Shown: one piece after another, positions 10,386 through 21,062 of the stretch | Layout of the letters: the number at the start of each line of letters is the position of its first letter | Numbering within the stretch: the first letter of the stretch is position 1 | Assembly (NCBI GenBank): GCA_963575745.1 | Contig: CAUYUJ010000380.1 | Span: 1 to 57,500 of the forward strand | Length of the DNA stretch: 57,500 nucleotides | Direction of reading: 5' to 3' | From: Prorocentrum cordatum | Lineage: Eukaryota; Sar; Dinophyceae; Prorocentrales; Prorocentraceae | Program-made: the position numbers and the translations under genes | The notes under the pieces: model-generated | Databases searched by the model: none | What the model was told of the DNA's origin: nothing | Seen by the model: the letters and a program-made list of their open reading frames with translations, nothing else

Positions 10386-11129
10386 GAGGAGGTGATGATG
10401 ATTCTGTGTTGCTGCTGCTGATGATGCTGATGCTGATGCTGATGGTGATGCTTATGTTGATGCTGATGCTGATGCTGCTGATTACTGATGACGATGATGA
10501 TGGTGACGATGCTCATGATGATGATTATGATGATGCTGATGCTGATGATAATGCCTATTTTGATGATGCTGATGATGACGATGTTGATGATGGTGGTGCT
10601 GATGGTATTGATGAGGGTGATGATGCTGGTAATGATGATGATGCTGTTGGTGATGATGATGAGGCTGATGCTGATGATGCGGATGATGATACCCACGACG
10701 ATGCTGATTATGCTGATGATGATGACGATGCTGATGGTTATGACGATGCTTGTTATTTGGATGCTGATGCGGACGAAGCTTGCTATTAAGACGATGATGG
10801 TAATGTTGCTGGAGATGATGACGATGAGGAGGACGAGGATGAGGAGAACGATCATGAGGTTTCTTATGATGAGGATGACGGGGATGATGCTGATGCTGAT
10901 GCGGTTGATGATGACGATGATGCTGATTATACTGAGATGGTGATGCTGATGATGATGATGATGCTGCTGATGATGATGATGATGCCGATGATGATGATGA
11001 TGCTGCTGATGGTTATGATGAGTATGTTGATGATGCTGCTGCTGATGATGGTGCTGTTGATGATGATGATGCTGCTGTTGCTGCTGTTGCTGATGATGAT
11101 GATGATGCTGATGACGATGATGCTGATGC

Positions 11130-11168
<39 letters not shown>

Positions 11169-11290
11169 GGATGACGATACCGATTCCGATACTTGCAGTG
11201 TTGATGTTGGTAACGATGCTGGTGAGGGGGTTGGTGATGGTGATGGGGATCCTGCTGCTGCTGTTGATGGTAATGATGAAGATGAGGATG
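10386..11290. repeat. Degenerate (GAT)n array
   Basis: About 900 bases of GATGATGCTGATGAC-type trinucleotides. Frames translate as poly-M, poly-D or poly-I/H, which is an artefact of period three. Confidence 0.95.
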
Positions 11291-11530
11291 TGGAGAACGA
11301 GGAGGACGAGGAGGGAGGAAGAGGAGGAAGCGGAAGAGGAGGAGGGAGGAAGATGAGGAGGATGAGGAGGAGGATGAGGAGAGGGGGGGGGAGGTTGAGG
11401 CGGCAAGAGGAGGCGGAGGAGGAGGAGGCTGCGGCGGAGGATGAGGAGGAAGAAGAGGAGGAGGAAGACGTGGGGATGGCTGCGGAGGCTGAGGAGGAGT
11501 TGGAAGATGATGAGTTGAACGAGGAGGATT
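11291..11530. repeat. GGA array adjoining the GAT array
   Basis: GGA/GAG trinucleotides continue in phase with the preceding GAT array, showing a compositional switch within one period-3 tract. Confidence 0.9.
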
Positions 11531-11549
11531 GAGTTGAGAAGATATGGGA

Positions 11550-12211
11550 GGATCACAACTTGCGCCGTAGCTGAGATTCGACCCCTCCCACCGATCCCTT
11601 CACATTGCGTTGCATCTTTCTATCTGCTGACGCGTGTCATAGCGGACCTCGAACTCGCAGGGGGACCCCTTTCTGTGATGCGCAATCGGAAACGCATGGA
11701 GTTGCGTACATTGGAAGAGGAGGAGGAGGAGGAGGAGGAGGAGGAGGAGGAGGAGAAGGAGGAGGAGGAGGAGGAGGAGGAGGAGGAGGAGGGGGAGGAG
11801 GTTGCGGAAGAGCAGGATAAGAAGCAGGAGGAACAGGAGGAGGATGACGAAGCAGGAGGATAACGAGGGCGAACAGCAGCAGAAGGAGTTGGAGTGGAAG
11901 GAGCGGGAGGAGCAGGAAGACCAAGGGAAGGCGGAGGAGGGGAAACTTGTGGGGGACAACACTGAAACATGATTCGGATCCAGACAGGTGGCCCGCGCTG
12001 GGGCGAGAGCGCCATTCTGAACGACGGGAGCAACGCGCCGATCCGAAAATGGGGCCCACGCTGCAGCGGGAACAGCATTTTGAACCACCGAAGGCAATCG
12101 CATGGTTCACGATCATAAGAAAAGCAAGCTTTTGCAATTCTGTATGCGAAAGCTGCACGCGGAGAGGGCTGTCAAGACAGAATCAGGGGAGCGAGGAGAG
12201 TAGTATTCACA
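11550..12211 (-). repeat. Dispersed repeat L, copy 1 (minus orientation)
   Basis: On the minus strand it starts GAATACTACTCTCCTCGCTC, then passes GGTTCAAAATGCTGTTCCCG, CCGATCGGCG-like and CGTTCAGAATGGCGCTCTCG blocks. A TCC/GGA trinucleotide core (11715-11800) follows, then TCCGATTGCGCATCAC and a terminal ATCTCAGCTACGGCGCAAG. The same order of blocks is found at 12687-13168, 13179-13822 and 48347-49025. Confidence 0.8.
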
Positions 12212-12409
12212 GTGTGCACGTGTGGAGGAGGAGGGGTCGGGAGAAGAGCTCTTTTGATTTGTTTGTTCGTGTGTGGGTTTGCCCATCAAGCGTGGAGGGT
12301 TACCGTCGCTGCGGCTGGGCGCGGCTCGAGGAGGCTGCCAGGACCGATGTCGGGCGGACGCTGACGGGCTCGTGCCAGCATGTGGGGCGAGGGTGGCCAG
12401 ATCAGTGGT
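12212..12409. other. Unassigned stretch
   Basis: Mixed-complexity sequence between repeat L1 and the polypyrimidine tract. No feature recognised. Confidence 0.35.
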
Positions 12410-12680
12410 CTCACTTCAGCCCTCCCTCCCATCCTCCACCTCCTCCCCGACCCGTCCCTCCCTCGCTTCCTTCCCTCCCCTTTTCTCCTTACCCCTCCCC
12501 TCCCATCGCTTTCCCTTCCCTCTTTCTCCCCCCTCCCCTCCTCTCGCCTTCCCTCCTGTCTCCCCTCTCTTTCCCTTCTCTCCCATCCTCTCCCCTCCCC
12601 TTACCTCTCCCTTCCATCTCCCCTCCCCATCTCCCCTCCCCTCCCCTCGCTTCCCGCCCCCCCCCCCCCCTCTCTGTGAC
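12410..12680. repeat. Polypyrimidine CCCCTCCC/TCC tract
   Basis: Nearly pure C/T sequence dominated by CCCTCCCCT and TTCCCTCC units, closing with a C homopolymer near 12658-12670. Confidence 0.95.
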
Positions 12681-12686
12681 TACTGC

Positions 12687-13168
12687 ATGAGCGCTACTCT
12701 CTTCTCGCCCCTGATGCTGCCCCGTGCGGGATTCGATCGGATGTTGTGTCGTTCCTGCAGCGCTGCTCGCATTACAGGATCGGCACCTGGCTCCTGTCGT
12801 TCAGGTTTGCCTCCACGCCTCAGCGCGGGCCGCATTTCTGGATGTGGTTCGTTTCGCGTCCTTGTTGTCCCCATCCTTTCCCTCTGCCGCGTTCCCCTGG
12901 TCCACATCCTCCTCCTGCTCCTTCTGCTCCCGCCGCTGCTCCTCGTCCTTCCCTTTCATCCTGCTCTTCATCCTGCTCTTCCTCCTTCTCATCCGCCCCC
13001 TCCTCCTCGTTCAATGCACACAGCCCGATGTGGTCAATCTGAGGATCAAGGTTCCCACAGCCACCCCAGCCAGCAGGCGGACAGAATCACATCCAGCGCA
13101 ATAGGGGGGATGGGTGGGACGGGTGGGGTGTCAGATATCGCGCGAGCGCGCCTGGCCTGCTCCATCGC
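12687..13168 (+). repeat. Dispersed repeat L, copy 2
   Basis: Begins GAGCGCTACTCTCTTCTCG and contains CTGCAGCGCTGCTCGC, GGATCGGCACCTGG, CTCCTGTCGTTCAG and CTCAGCGCGGGCC. A TCC-rich core follows, then a tail with TCAGATATCGCGCGAGCGCG. Directly followed by copy 3 in the same orientation. Confidence 0.8.
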
Positions 13169-13178
13169 CTGGCCTTTC

Positions 13179-13822
13179 TGAATGCTACTCTCCTCTCTCC
13201 CCTGACTCTGTCCGGAAGATAATCGTCCATCTCCGCGTATGGTACCAAAGATTTCGAGCTTTGTCGTTCTAACGTTTTTTTCCACTCGGAGCATCGTCGG
13301 TGTCTCGAAATGCTGCTGCCGCTGCAGCGTTGGCCTCATTTTAGGATCGGCGCTTTGCTCCCGTCGTTCAGCATGGTACTCTCGCCCCAGCGCGGGCCAC
13401 TTTCCTGGATCCGAGTCCTTCTCCTTAGCCTTCCCCTGGTCCTCCTGCTCCTCTCGCTCCTTCCGCTCCAGTTCCCCCTGCTGCTGTTCGTCCTTGTCCT
13501 CCTCGTCCTCCTCGTCCTCCTCGTCCTCCTCCTCCTCCTCCTCGTCCTCCTCGTCCTCCTCCTCCTCCTCCTCCTCCTTCTCCTCCTTATTTCTCATCCT
13601 CCCCGTTTTCCTCCTGCTCATCCTCCTGCTCCTGCTCCTCCTCCCCCTCCCATGCACGCACGCAGCTCCCCTTTCCCGATGGCGCGTCGCACGATGAGGC
13701 CTTCCCGCGAGCTCGAGGCCCGCTGTGACGCGCGCCCGACGACGGAGGCAGCGCCTGCGCGGTGGGAAGGGCTGGGCGGCAGGGGTGGGATGCCAGCTCC
13801 GGCGCGAGCGCACCTGGCTCGC
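13179..13822 (+). repeat. Dispersed repeat L, copy 3
   Basis: Begins TGAATGCTACTCTCC, then TCTGTCCGGAAG, TGTCTCGAAATGCTGC, CTGCAGCGTTGGCC, CCAGCGCGGGCCAC and TGGATCCGAGTCC. The TCC core (about 13440-13650) is followed by CCCTTTCCCGATGGCGCGTC and a tail CAGCTCCGGCGCGAGCGCACC. The best-preserved copy together with copy 4. Confidence 0.85.
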
Positions 13823-14320
13823 CCCCCCCCTCCTTCAGTGCCTCCCTCTCTCCTCCCCCCCTCCCCCCTCTCCTCCACGGGGCCTCCCCCACTCTCTCCC
13901 TCTCTCCTTCCCCCCTCTCTCCTCCCCCCTCTCTCCTTCCCCCCTCTCTCCTCTCCTCCCCTCCCCTTCCCGCCTCCCTCTCGCCTCCCCCCCCCTCTCT
14001 CCTCTCATCCACCGGGCCGCCTCTCCCGAGGTTCTGCCACCTCTGCGAGCCTGGCGAGAAGAGGCGGCTCGCGAGGAGGGCGGGCGGATGAGGGGGTGGG
14101 GGGCGAGGAGGGAGGGAGGGAGGAGGAAGCAGGGGGGGGAGGGAGGAGGGCGAGGAGGGGAGGCGAGGAGAGCGGAGGGAGGAGGCGAGGAGGGAGGAGG
14201 GGCGGAGGGGAGGAGGGAGCAGGAGAGGAGGTGAGGAGGGAGGAGGGCGAGGGGGCGGCGAGGAGGGGAGGAGGGAGCAGGATGGGGTGGGGGGAGGAGG
14301 GAGGGGGGAGCCGGTCTCAT
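13823..14320. repeat. Facing polypyrimidine and polypurine blocks
   Basis: 13823-14008 is almost all C/T (CCCCCCTCTCTCC units). 14085-14310 is almost all A/G (GGAGGGAGGA units). Between them lies GCCGCCTCTCCCGAGG ... GAGGCGGCTC. One strand can fold back on itself, since pyrimidine and purine arms are roughly complementary. Confidence 0.85.
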
Positions 14321-14409
14321 CCTCCAGCCTCCTGTAACAAGTCTGCCACCACTTTGTAAGCTACACACGATCAGCTGAGTGGTCTGTGATCGTCGCAGAG
14401 GTGTGCTGG

Positions 14410-15660
14410 ACCGGTGATGTTTTCAATCGTGCTGACCGCAGAATGCCGCCAGGCGTGCGGTACCGATTCTTCTAGCCAGCATGCGTTGCAAAACTTTCTG
14501 GCTCTTGAGCAACTGGTTCCCAACACTCCGCTGGGATGCCATCGGGCCCGCCTGTTATGTCCCTCCTCGACTGATGCACCACTCTCCCAACTTCAGAATG
14601 CTTCATCGTTCGCTGGCAGCGTGGGTCCCAAGGGCTCTGTTCATGCTAGATGTGCAGGCCGTACTTTCCATTGCACTTTTTCTAGAAATTCTGCCATGGT
14701 GTCCGCTGTTTTCGTTGCTCTCTACCAACTTCCCAGCCATGTGTTGTAATCTCCCCGGTTTGCGTTGGCGGTTTCGGCAAACGGTCTGGATAGCATCCCA
14801 ATTTCCATTGGCAGTATGTTCTTCGGTCCAAGCCGTCTTGTCCATTTTGCATGGTTCCCGTACTTCTTTAAGTAAGTATTTCCCTTTCTGTTTGTTGTCT
14901 GCCTGTCTGGCGAGAGCCCGTGTGTCTATCAAGCCACGTGTTCGTTGACTAATCCACGACTTTTTTTTACGTGGGAGCTGGTGGAAGAAAACTGCTTGCA
15001 CACCTCTATTCTACAAGTTCTCCATGGTTTGGGGTAGGGGAATCCTCCAGTGCATCCATGAGTGTTTCTGCGAATTGTGCTCGTAGCGCGTGGCCCTGGA
15101 GAGCTTCCCGAGCAGCACCTGGACGCGATGGTCGTCGAGCCTCTTCCGTGCAAAGCGCCAACATACATGTAATGATGTAGTGACCTGTAGAAAGATGTAT
15201 TCTTCAATGGCTTCGCAGACCCAGTATTTCAGCGAACGTGTGAGCATCGCACTAGAGCAAATCCAAGATGTTGTACTGCTGTTCGGTGATAGTCCCGTTG
15301 AAAGTAGCGCTGGCCCCTGTAAACGTCGCTGTTTCTTCCAACAACAGCATGTCGAAGAACGAATAGGCGACCACCACATCAAGCCTATCACAGAACTGTA
15401 TGAGCAAATCGCGGTTCGGAGCGTCTACTGGCTGCACGGCGCGGTTCATCCCGCAGCTGCGTCGTCTCGTCCCTGATCTCGTCCATACCTGTGTCCACTC
15501 TTTGCCGGAACTCTTGAAAGTCATGGATCAAGCGTTGAATTGACTCTGCGACCAGGGCAAGGCACGAATCAAACAGCGTCCTCATACCCCATTGTCGCTG
15601 GAGTCTGAGGGTCATCGCATGCTCCCACCATCTTGTCTTCAAAGTTCTTCTGCCGCAGTG
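14410..15660 (-). pseudogene. Decayed LINE (non-LTR) retrotransposon: endonuclease, pre-RT and RT start
   Basis: Minus-strand relic of the same LINE family as 6340-7915. Read 5' to 3' on the minus strand: a degraded region (15660-15430), then an APE-type endonuclease-like part with NRDLLIQFCDRLDVVVAYSF (about 15410-15340, matching the usual N-x-x-x-L-x-x-F-C ... NTxF), TATFTG, and DDHRVQVLLGK (codons about 15124-15145, matching the terminal SDHxxV of these nucleases). After a frameshift comes the linker SWISQRTRGLIDTRALA and the pre-RT TANGNWDAIQTVCRNRQ. The RT entry motif GGPDGIPAECW (about 14520-14565) follows; the relic stops soon after, near 14410. Several frameshifts and stops make it nonfunctional. 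Confidence 0.85.
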
Positions 15661-16949
15661 CCACATCAGTAGGACTCTGCAGCATGGGACGCTGTTGACT
15701 GTCTCCCACTCGCGCCTGCTTCAGCGCAAATTTCTTAGGGGTAAGTGCAAATGCTTCTGGATGTTGCCCGGTTGCGTTTGGGCAGAAGATGAATGTCCCG
15801 ACATGATTGAAGTATATTGCAATACATTGGTGTTCATGTCCCACAAATGCCAGCCTTGATCACTATAGTCTACTGGATTCAAAAGTGGAGACGGCGGGTC
15901 GAGGAAGGCATGGTTGACCACCCGTGAGGCCACGGGGCCCGGGACAATGTTGGAGTTCAGGCCGATTTGGGAGTTTCAGATGCATCTATCAACCTTTTTT
16001 AAAAGAACAATGATACAGGCCAAGCGGGGCCAGCGTCTGAAAGTGGTATTCGGTCTGAGATTTCGTCAAAAAGTGTCACATCGCCTTCCAGGGCGATCTG
16101 AAATTTTGCCATGCCGTCTGAAAGTGGCGATTTCACTTGTGAACTCGTCGGAAAAATTCAGATCGATGTTCATGCCACTTGAGAGTTGCGACTCTAGTCG
16201 GGACTTCCTTAACAAGTATCTTCTGGCTTCGTTCGGGGTAGTCAACTCCCCCAAGGGTGCGCACGATTCTAAACAGAACTTCCCGCTGCAATGCTCAACG
16301 CCCTGCGGTGCCGTTCCGTCGTCCGGTCCATTGACCTATCTTGGAGTCATCTTGGGTTCGGTCGAATGTCTACGCTCGAGGGTCAATCGACAAGGGAGGA
16401 CCCAGTGGCGGCCCCCTCGCATCGCCCCGATCTCAACTTTTTTATCCAGGGTGTGGTAGCAGCGGGCCAGAGGGCCAGTCAGTGTAGCCAGCACTGGTTG
16501 CCGAGCAGCGGGCCAGACGGCGTGTCTGTGCAGATTGCGGAGCCCAGAAGGTTTTTGAGCGCTGCTGCGACTTGAGGTGGCGAAGGAGACACCCACGTAT
16601 TCTGCACTACTCTTTCTGGAGACGTCCGGTGTCGTGAATACATGGATGTCTGCAGCTGACATGGCTGTTCGCGAACGAGGGATGCTTGAGGAGTGCTTTA
16701 GGCATCCGATGTGTGTTTTGACTGCGGTGCTGGTGGACGCATGTTACGATGGTGTTTCTGACCATAGGGCTCCGCAGGTCCCGGCCCCCTCCCCCCTCGC
16801 CTTGGGATCTATTCCTGATGGCCCCGGGGCCCGAGAGCAAAACGGAAGCACGACGGGGGCGAAGACGAGGAGCAGCGCCCATGGTCTGAAGGCATCTGCA
16901 GGCGCCAGTCCGCTCCGCGGTTTCGGGGAAGCGGCGCGCCTTTCCCGGA
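15661..16949. other. Unassigned stretch beyond LINE 2
   Basis: May contain further degraded 5' sequence of the LINE, but no motif is recognisable. A plus-strand open frame (15914-16459) spans internally repetitive DNA in which CTGAAA(G/A)TGGYGATTT-like words recur near 16040-16140. I do not support a gene here. Confidence 0.35.
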
Positions 16950-17105
16950 CCCCTGAGGTCGTGATTGTTTCGCAACGTCGACCCCCAGAGGTCTGGACCC
17001 CTTCCCGGGGACCGGCTTTCATCCGGAGTTGTTTTGTTGACGGTCCCGAGGCCCGGGAGGGGCCCCTGGAGGCCGAACATGGGGACACATGTTCCGTCGT
17101 GGTTA
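16950..17105 (-). repeat. Dispersed repeat F, copy 1 (minus)
   Basis: Contains GTCGACCCCCAGAGGTCTGG, CCCTTCCCGGGGACCGG, TTTTGTTGACGGTCCCGAGG and a terminal TTCCGTCGTGGTTA. This is the reverse complement of the order in the copy at 41343-41495 (GACGGGAGG-like end, GGGCCTCGGGACCGTCAA, CTCGTCCCGGGGAATAGGTC, GGGGTCGACGTMATGA). Confidence 0.7.
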
Positions 17106-17149
17106 ATCTTTCCGCGCAGCGCGAGGTGGTCTGGGTTCGCCCCGCCACT

Positions 17150-17500
17150 CTCTGCCTCCTCCTCCCCCCCCTCCTCCTCCCTCCTCCTCCTTCTCCTCCT
17201 CCTCCTCCTCCTCCTCCTCCTCCTCCTCCTCCTCCTCCTCCTCCCCCTCCTCCTCCTCCTCCTCCTCCTCCTTCCTCCTCCTCCTCCCTCCCCCCCGCCC
17301 CCCCGCCAGAGGCGCCGCAGGAAAGAGCGCCGGCGCCTGGCGGCGCAGGCGGGCGTGGTGGGTGTGGTGGGCGTGGTCGCGTCGGCGCCCAGGCGCCGAC
17401 GCGCCGCTTGCCCCGTAGCCGCTCGGGGCCCACCGCGAGGAGCCAGCAGTTGCCTCCTCCTCCTCCTCCTCCTCCTCCTCCTCCTCTTCTTGCCCGGGGA
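17150..17500. repeat. (TCC)n arrays flanking a GC-rich core
   Basis: TCC trinucleotide runs at 17150-17300 and 17455-17490, separated by a GC-rich segment holding GGCGCCTGGCGGCGC and GGGTGTGGTGGGCGTGG direct repeats. Confidence 0.9.
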
Positions 17501-17602
17501 GGGATCGCTGCCCCCCGGTTGGGGCCCACGCGGTGGCGCCGTGGGCTGCCCGAGGATTTTCGGGGCGTGCGGTACGGCCGGGCCGAGGTGTGAGATCGAG
17601 GT

Positions 17603-17760
17603 CGGTTCGGGGAGGGTGCCCTATAGATGTAGTGCCCTTCGTGTCTGTTGTATGCTCTTGTGCATCCTGGGGAGGGTACCCTTGGATGCTCTGTACGCTT
17701 TGGGCGACCGAGGATCTCATGTTCTTGAGGGAGGTTCTTCTGGCCGAGGTCCGACTGTAG
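17603..17760 (+). repeat. Dispersed repeat N, copy 1
   Basis: Shares TTCGGGGAGGGTRCCCT, CTTGTGCATCCTGG, GGAGGGTACC and CCGAGGTCCGAC-like blocks, in order, with 37830-37995. About 150 bases. No ORF spans it in a conserved way. Confidence 0.6.
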
Positions 17761-18385
17761 CCCAAGCGTGCGTTTGCCCCGTCGGCCCTCTTTGCGCCGC
17801 CTTGTTACGTCGTATTCAGGGGCTCCAGTGGACAAGCGCACGTTGTCGCTGACTCACGTTCTGAGGATCCTCGAGCTGTCGCGGGCGATGTCTCTCTTAT
17901 CCGATTCCCGCGCTCCGCCCTCCCAAAGAAGCGCGGCCGCTCAGAAAAGAAGGGGGAGCTCGGGGATATACCCTCTAGGGGCCTGTCCGAGCGCACCCCT
18001 GTCGAGGATGGAGGCCCCCCCCTCCGTATCGTAAATCCTCGATTTGGGCCCCGTTTTCTCTTGTCCAGTCGAAGCCACCCACAAATCAGGGGTTTGGGTC
18101 GCCATAGCCCTCAGAGGGCCAGGTGGGCATCGTGAGCTGATGCCGGACCCACTCTCCTCGGAGGTCTTCGGAGATCTCTGGAGGCTTTCGGGCTGTACTC
18201 GGGTGGTGGCGCGACTACTGCGAGTACCCCCCGTGCAGCGTGTGCCGCTGGACGTCGCATCTATTTCGTGCCGGAAGTGGGCCCCGCAGGGGACTCGACC
18301 TCTTCCCCGGGGCCGGCTTTTCATCGTGAGTCGTGCTTTTCGGTTGCAAATCATGGGGGCCTTGTGTACCCTCGCAATTCTGCTT
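17761..18385. other. Unassigned stretch with an F-like fragment
   Basis: Mostly unassigned. 18290-18345 (GACTCGACCTCTTCCCCGGG then GCCGGCTTTTCATC) looks like a short minus-orientation fragment of repeat F. Confidence 0.35.
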
Positions 18386-18505
18386 TTAGTGTCGATTAGC
18401 GTCTGGGAGTCGATGAGATAGCGCCGGTTTAGCGTCGACTAGCGTCGATTAGCGTCGACCTAGCGTCGATTAGCGTCGATTCGAATCGACTGGCGTCGAT
18501 TCGCA
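18386..18505. repeat. TAGCGTCGAT 10-bp satellite
   Basis: Degenerate tandem copies of TAGCGTCGAT/TAGCGTCGAC, about ten units, with the palindrome TCGATTCGAATCGA near the 3' end. Confidence 0.93.
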
Positions 18506-18761
18506 AGAGCCGACAAGATGGTATGGAAGGCTCCCATGGGTTGCCACCGTAGTGTTTCGAGCGTGCTGGGTCTGGGAATCGGCCTCCAGAGGTCGAGGTG
18601 GCCGTCGCGATTTCTTGCCACGCCCAGCTCTGATAGGCTCGCGCTTTTGCTGCGTCAATGTTTGCCCCTGGGCTTGGACCTGCGGCGTGCTCTTGTCAGG
18701 GTGTCGCGAGGAGATTCCAGCCGTGGCGACGAGAGCCTCTCAGCAGTCCCCACAAAAGCCA

Positions 18762-18937
18762 GCCACGCGCAGAGGGTGCCGGGCACGGGGAGAGGGGAAG
18801 GCATCCTATAGGAGCACCCCTGCTTCTCAGAAGGCTTCGGGCCTGGCCTGCAGGTGTATAAAAGTCCCGCGCCTTCTGAGAAGCAGCCTCCTAAGATGCC
18901 TCCCCCCCTTCCCCCCTGCCCCCTTGTGCGCGCCGCC
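18762..18937. mobile_element. Foldback element, family B', copy 1
   Basis: Left end AGCCACGCGCAGAGGGTGCC ... GAGAGGGGAAGGCATC. The right end GATGCCTCCCCCC ... CCCCTTGTGCGCGCCGCC is its approximate inverted repeat. The interior has GCTTCTCAGAAGGC and GCCTTCTGAGAAGC. A GGA array abuts the right end. Confidence 0.65.
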
Positions 18938-18939
18938 GA

Positions 18940-19032
18940 GGGAGGAGGAGAAGGAGGAGGAGGAGGAGGAGGAGGAGGAGGAGGAGGAGGAGGAGGAGGA
19001 GGAGGAGGAGGAGGAGGAGGAGGAGGAGGAGA
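18940..19032. repeat. (GGA)n array
   Basis: Pure GGA trinucleotides directly adjoining foldback element B'1. Confidence 0.97.
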
Positions 19033-19212
19033 GACCCCCCCCACCCACACCACCACAGGAGGTTCAGGTCGCCCGCGGGGGCGCGAAGACAGCCAGCTGC
19101 GCTCCTCGCGCCCAGCGCGGTCCAGGCCCAAGCGGTCGCCCTTCCCTTCTGCGGGGCGCGCGCGGTGCGAAGTAGGTGGCCCGGGCACGCCAGCAAGCAG
19201 CGAACTTCGCGC

Positions 19213-19398
19213 GGCGGCGAGCCCCAGGGGGGAGGTGCGAAGGGGTGGGCCTTCTCAGAAGGCTCGGAAGCCTTGCCCGCAGGCGCAGCACAAGTTCTCA
19301 GGAGGCCGGAGGGCTTCTGAGAAGCCCCCCCGCCCTTCTGAGAGGCCCCGCCGCCTCTGAGAAGGCCTTCTCCTTCTCACTTCCCCCCGCTCGCCGCC
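19213..19398. mobile_element. Foldback element, family B, copy 1
   Basis: Left end GGCGGCGAGCCCCAGGGGG ... GGTGCGAAGG, right end GCCTTCTCCTTCTCACTTCC followed by CCCCGCTCGCCGCC. The interior is built from CTTCTCAGAAGGC and CTTCTGAGAAG palindromes around a GGCGCAGCACAAG block. Homologous to 24101-24298, 28695-28871 and the truncated copy at 20931-21062. Confidence 0.75.
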
Positions 19399-19625
19399 GA
19401 TCTTGGTCTGGGCTCCCTCTTGGAGGCCGTCTCGGGTGCCTCTGGGGCCGTCTGGAAGGCCTCCTGGGCCGTCTTGGGGCCCTCTAGAGCCGTTTTGGGG
19501 CACTCTTGGAGGCATCTTGGGCCGTCTTGGGACGATCTTGGAGCGAGAGGGAGCCGCAACGGCTAGAACGACAACATCTTCCAACAACAATTCAACATCG
19601 ATAACTGTTGCCTCTTGGTGTTCTC
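19399..19625 (+). repeat. Duplicated minisatellite unit, copy 1
   Basis: GATCTTGGTCTGGGCTCCCT, then CTTGGGCCGTCTTGGGGCCC units, GAGCCGTTTTGGGGCACTCT, GGGAGCCGCAACGGCTAGA and GTTGCCTCTTGGTGTTCTC. The same order follows family B at 21063-21309, so element plus flank form a larger duplication. Confidence 0.85.
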
Positions 19626-20930
19626 CCCCCTCGCTCGCCGCCGACACGCTCCTCGAGCCCTGGACCTTGAGCATCGCACCAGCGACCGTTGCAGACGAGA
19701 CGGCGCGCCCGGGCGGGGCGCCCGTCGCGCCAGGATCGTCCCGCGCGCGCCGTCCAGTGTCGTGCAGCCCTCGAGAGGGCGTCGCACTGGCGTCGCGCAG
19801 CGTCGTCGGGCTGCCCAGGCGCAGGCTGGGACAAACATCAGGCACAGACACTTTTTCGTCGGCAGCGAGGCGGAGGCGATCCGCACCAACGTCGGACTCA
19901 TCGGGGGCACCGATCGGCAAATTGTCCGGAGTGCAAGAGAACGAGAGGGAGGAGAGGGCGCGCGGGGGGAGAAGGGGGTAGGCGCTCAGAAGCGGAAGAC
20001 TTTGGGGTGAGCGGGCCGGAGCGGCCAGCCAGGGCAGTGAGGTCGCGGCAGTAGCCACGGCCAGGGCCAGGGCGCACCCGCGGGCGCTGCCAGGGCGCGG
20101 CAGCGGAGAAGAGCAAGTAGAACCATTACAAGGGCCCGAGGCCTGCCATTAGCAAAATGTTGTACCCATCATGTGCGTCAACCGTGCGGTGCCCACCGTA
20201 CTCGCGCAGCAGCCGCGCAAGGGGCTGGGCGTCGCGCCAGGGTGGCGCCAGGGGGGCGCTGAGCTGCAAGCCGAGGGCGAAGCAGCGCGGTGGCGACATG
20301 GCGGCGCGAGTATAGGCACCGACACACATGCGCGTCGATGTTCAATAAACTATTGAAACATCTGGGAAATGGAGGGGGGAACTCACATCCATCACAGATG
20401 GGCAGATCTTACATAGGGAATCCCGGAACGAGTGTCCATTCATGTGTGTCTCCTTGGGCGCCTTTACAGACCAAAGGTGTCTTGGTTTTCCGTCTTGGGG
20501 TCCTAGAAGTCCCGACCCCCTCCCCAGGGCCGATTTCTCGTGTTGAGCTGGTTTCTGACAGCCCTCTAGGGCCTCGGAAAACTCAACCAGTTTATATTTA
20601 GTGGCCTTCGGCCAATCCCGCCCATGTGCCTAAGCACGGGTGGCTTGGATATGCCTGTCGGGGTTTCTAGGGATGGCCCTTCGGAAGGTTCTTTGAGTGG
20701 TTCCCTCATTGACGCAAGCTATATGATGATATGATTCAAGCTGTACCCAAGAAATACCACTTGGGTCATATGGACCCCAGCGGGCGTCGATCCCTCGTGC
20801 CTGGGTTGTGTGTGAGAGGCTCTCTCGGAGGCCACATGGTGTGTCTCCCTCTTGAATGACTCTTGAGAGCCTCTTCGGGCCTCTTGGGAGCCTTTTGGGG
20901 GGCCTCTTGGGGGCCTCTTGGCGGAGTCCC
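19626..20930. other. Unassigned stretch
   Basis: No supported gene. ORFs on both strands are of mixed composition. 20490-20590 may be a weak relative of repeat F. 20865-20930 holds CCTCTTGGGGGCC minisatellite units leading into the truncated B element. Confidence 0.35.
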
Positions 20931-21062
20931 CAGGCCTTCTGAGAAGTTTTCCAAGCCTTCCCCGAAGGCGCAAACAACTTCTCAGAAGGCTGGAGGGCTT
21001 CTGAGAAGCCGCCGCCTTCTGAGAGTGCCTTCTCCTTCTCACTCCCCCCCTCGCTCGCCGCC
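20931..21062. mobile_element. Foldback element, family B, copy 2 (left-truncated)
   Basis: Aligns with the other B copies from GGCGGAGTCCCCAGGCCTTC onward and ends with CCTTCTCCTTCTCACTCC, CCTCGCTCGCCGCC. The left terminal repeat is replaced by minisatellite sequence. Confidence 0.75.
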
